DNA from: Pseudanabaena sp. UBA1465
GTDB lineage: Bacteria; Cyanobacteriota; Cyanobacteriia; Pseudanabaenales; Pseudanabaenaceae
DNA length: 30,072 nucleotides
Direction of reading: 5' to 3'
NCBI GenBank assembly: GCA_002325645.1
Contig: DCSN01000191.1
Location: 1 to 30,072, forward strand
Below are positions 30,023 through 30,072 of the stretch, one piece after another. Both the position numbers and the translations under genes were made by a program. The stretch's first letter is position 1. Every line of letters starts with the position of its first letter. Under the pieces are notes generated by a model. The model did no database searches. It had not been told where the DNA came from and saw nothing but the letters and a program-made list of their open reading frames with translations.

Positions 30023-30072
30023 TACAGCGCTTTGCGCTTAAACCCAAATCCAGAAAATTTTTAAAAGTGTTG
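30023..30072 (+). repeat. Interspersed TACAGCGCTTTGCGCT repeat at the window edge
   Basis: TACAGCGCTTTGCGCTTAAA (30023-30042) and CCCAA are followed by CCAGAAAATTTTTAAAAGTG, which looks like the left arm of another hairpin cut by the window end. It sits eight bases after the caspase-like gene stop. Confidence 0.75.

Overview
The window looks like chromosomal DNA of a beta-cyanobacterium, most likely a Pseudanabaena-like lineage; the genus is an inference. The evidence is a complete ccmK2-ccmK1-ccmL-ccmM-ccmN beta-carboxysome cluster, very frequent HIP1 octamers (GCGATCGC) inside genes, and typical cyanobacterial families (chloroplast-RNR1-like RNase, DUF29, DUF393, DUF58, caspase/DUF4384, CcdA). 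I recognise no tRNA, rRNA or CRISPR array.

Layout. 1-627 is an A+T-rich leader with a good -10 hexamer before the ccm operon. 628-4840 encodes the carboxysome shell (CcmK2, CcmK1, CcmL), the gamma-carbonic-anhydrase/Rubisco-condensing scaffold CcmM with four Rubisco small-subunit-like (SSUL) repeats and an apparent internal start, and the adaptor CcmN. 4902-5323 holds a CRP-like site and a 59-residue exported peptide gene too short for most gene callers. 5429-9648 carries an RNase II/R-family exonuclease, an IscA/SufA-type Fe-S protein, a 70-residue unknown and a PLP aminotransferase. 9888-13970 is one very large gene: an acidic, low-complexity protein ending in a membrane segment and pentapeptide repeats. 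14032-16677 has a DUF393 protein, an aldose-1-epimerase-like protein and a TPR protein. 16957-18919 is an iron-storage locus: two complementary bacterioferritin subunits (one keeps the ferroxidase ligands, the other only the haem Met), and a divergent Bfd ferredoxin behind a Fur-like box, followed by a small SCP2-like gene. 18980-19714 is CcdA.

19740-20880 is the accessory spot: an internally deleted IS200/IS605-type element that keeps both end hairpins and an omega-RNA-like 3' end without a TnpB gene, then a DUF29 gene bracketed by 95-bp inverted repeats. 20882-30015 is mostly housekeeping: HAD phosphatase, secreted TPR protein, PurN, tRNA-dihydrouridine synthase, DUF58 protein, HemW, and a Tat-exported caspase-fold protein that has lost its catalytic cysteine.

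A striking genome-level feature is that most gaps contain a long, often perfect hairpin (11-28 bp arms). The arms are specific to each locus but the centre is usually GC-NNN-GC. Many sit just after stop codons and probably terminate transcription, but some lie between divergent promoters. A second interspersed module begins TACAGCGCTTTGCGCT and recurs at least five times. These repeats, the TnpB-less IS605 relic and the DUF29 cassette are the least ordinary parts of the window.
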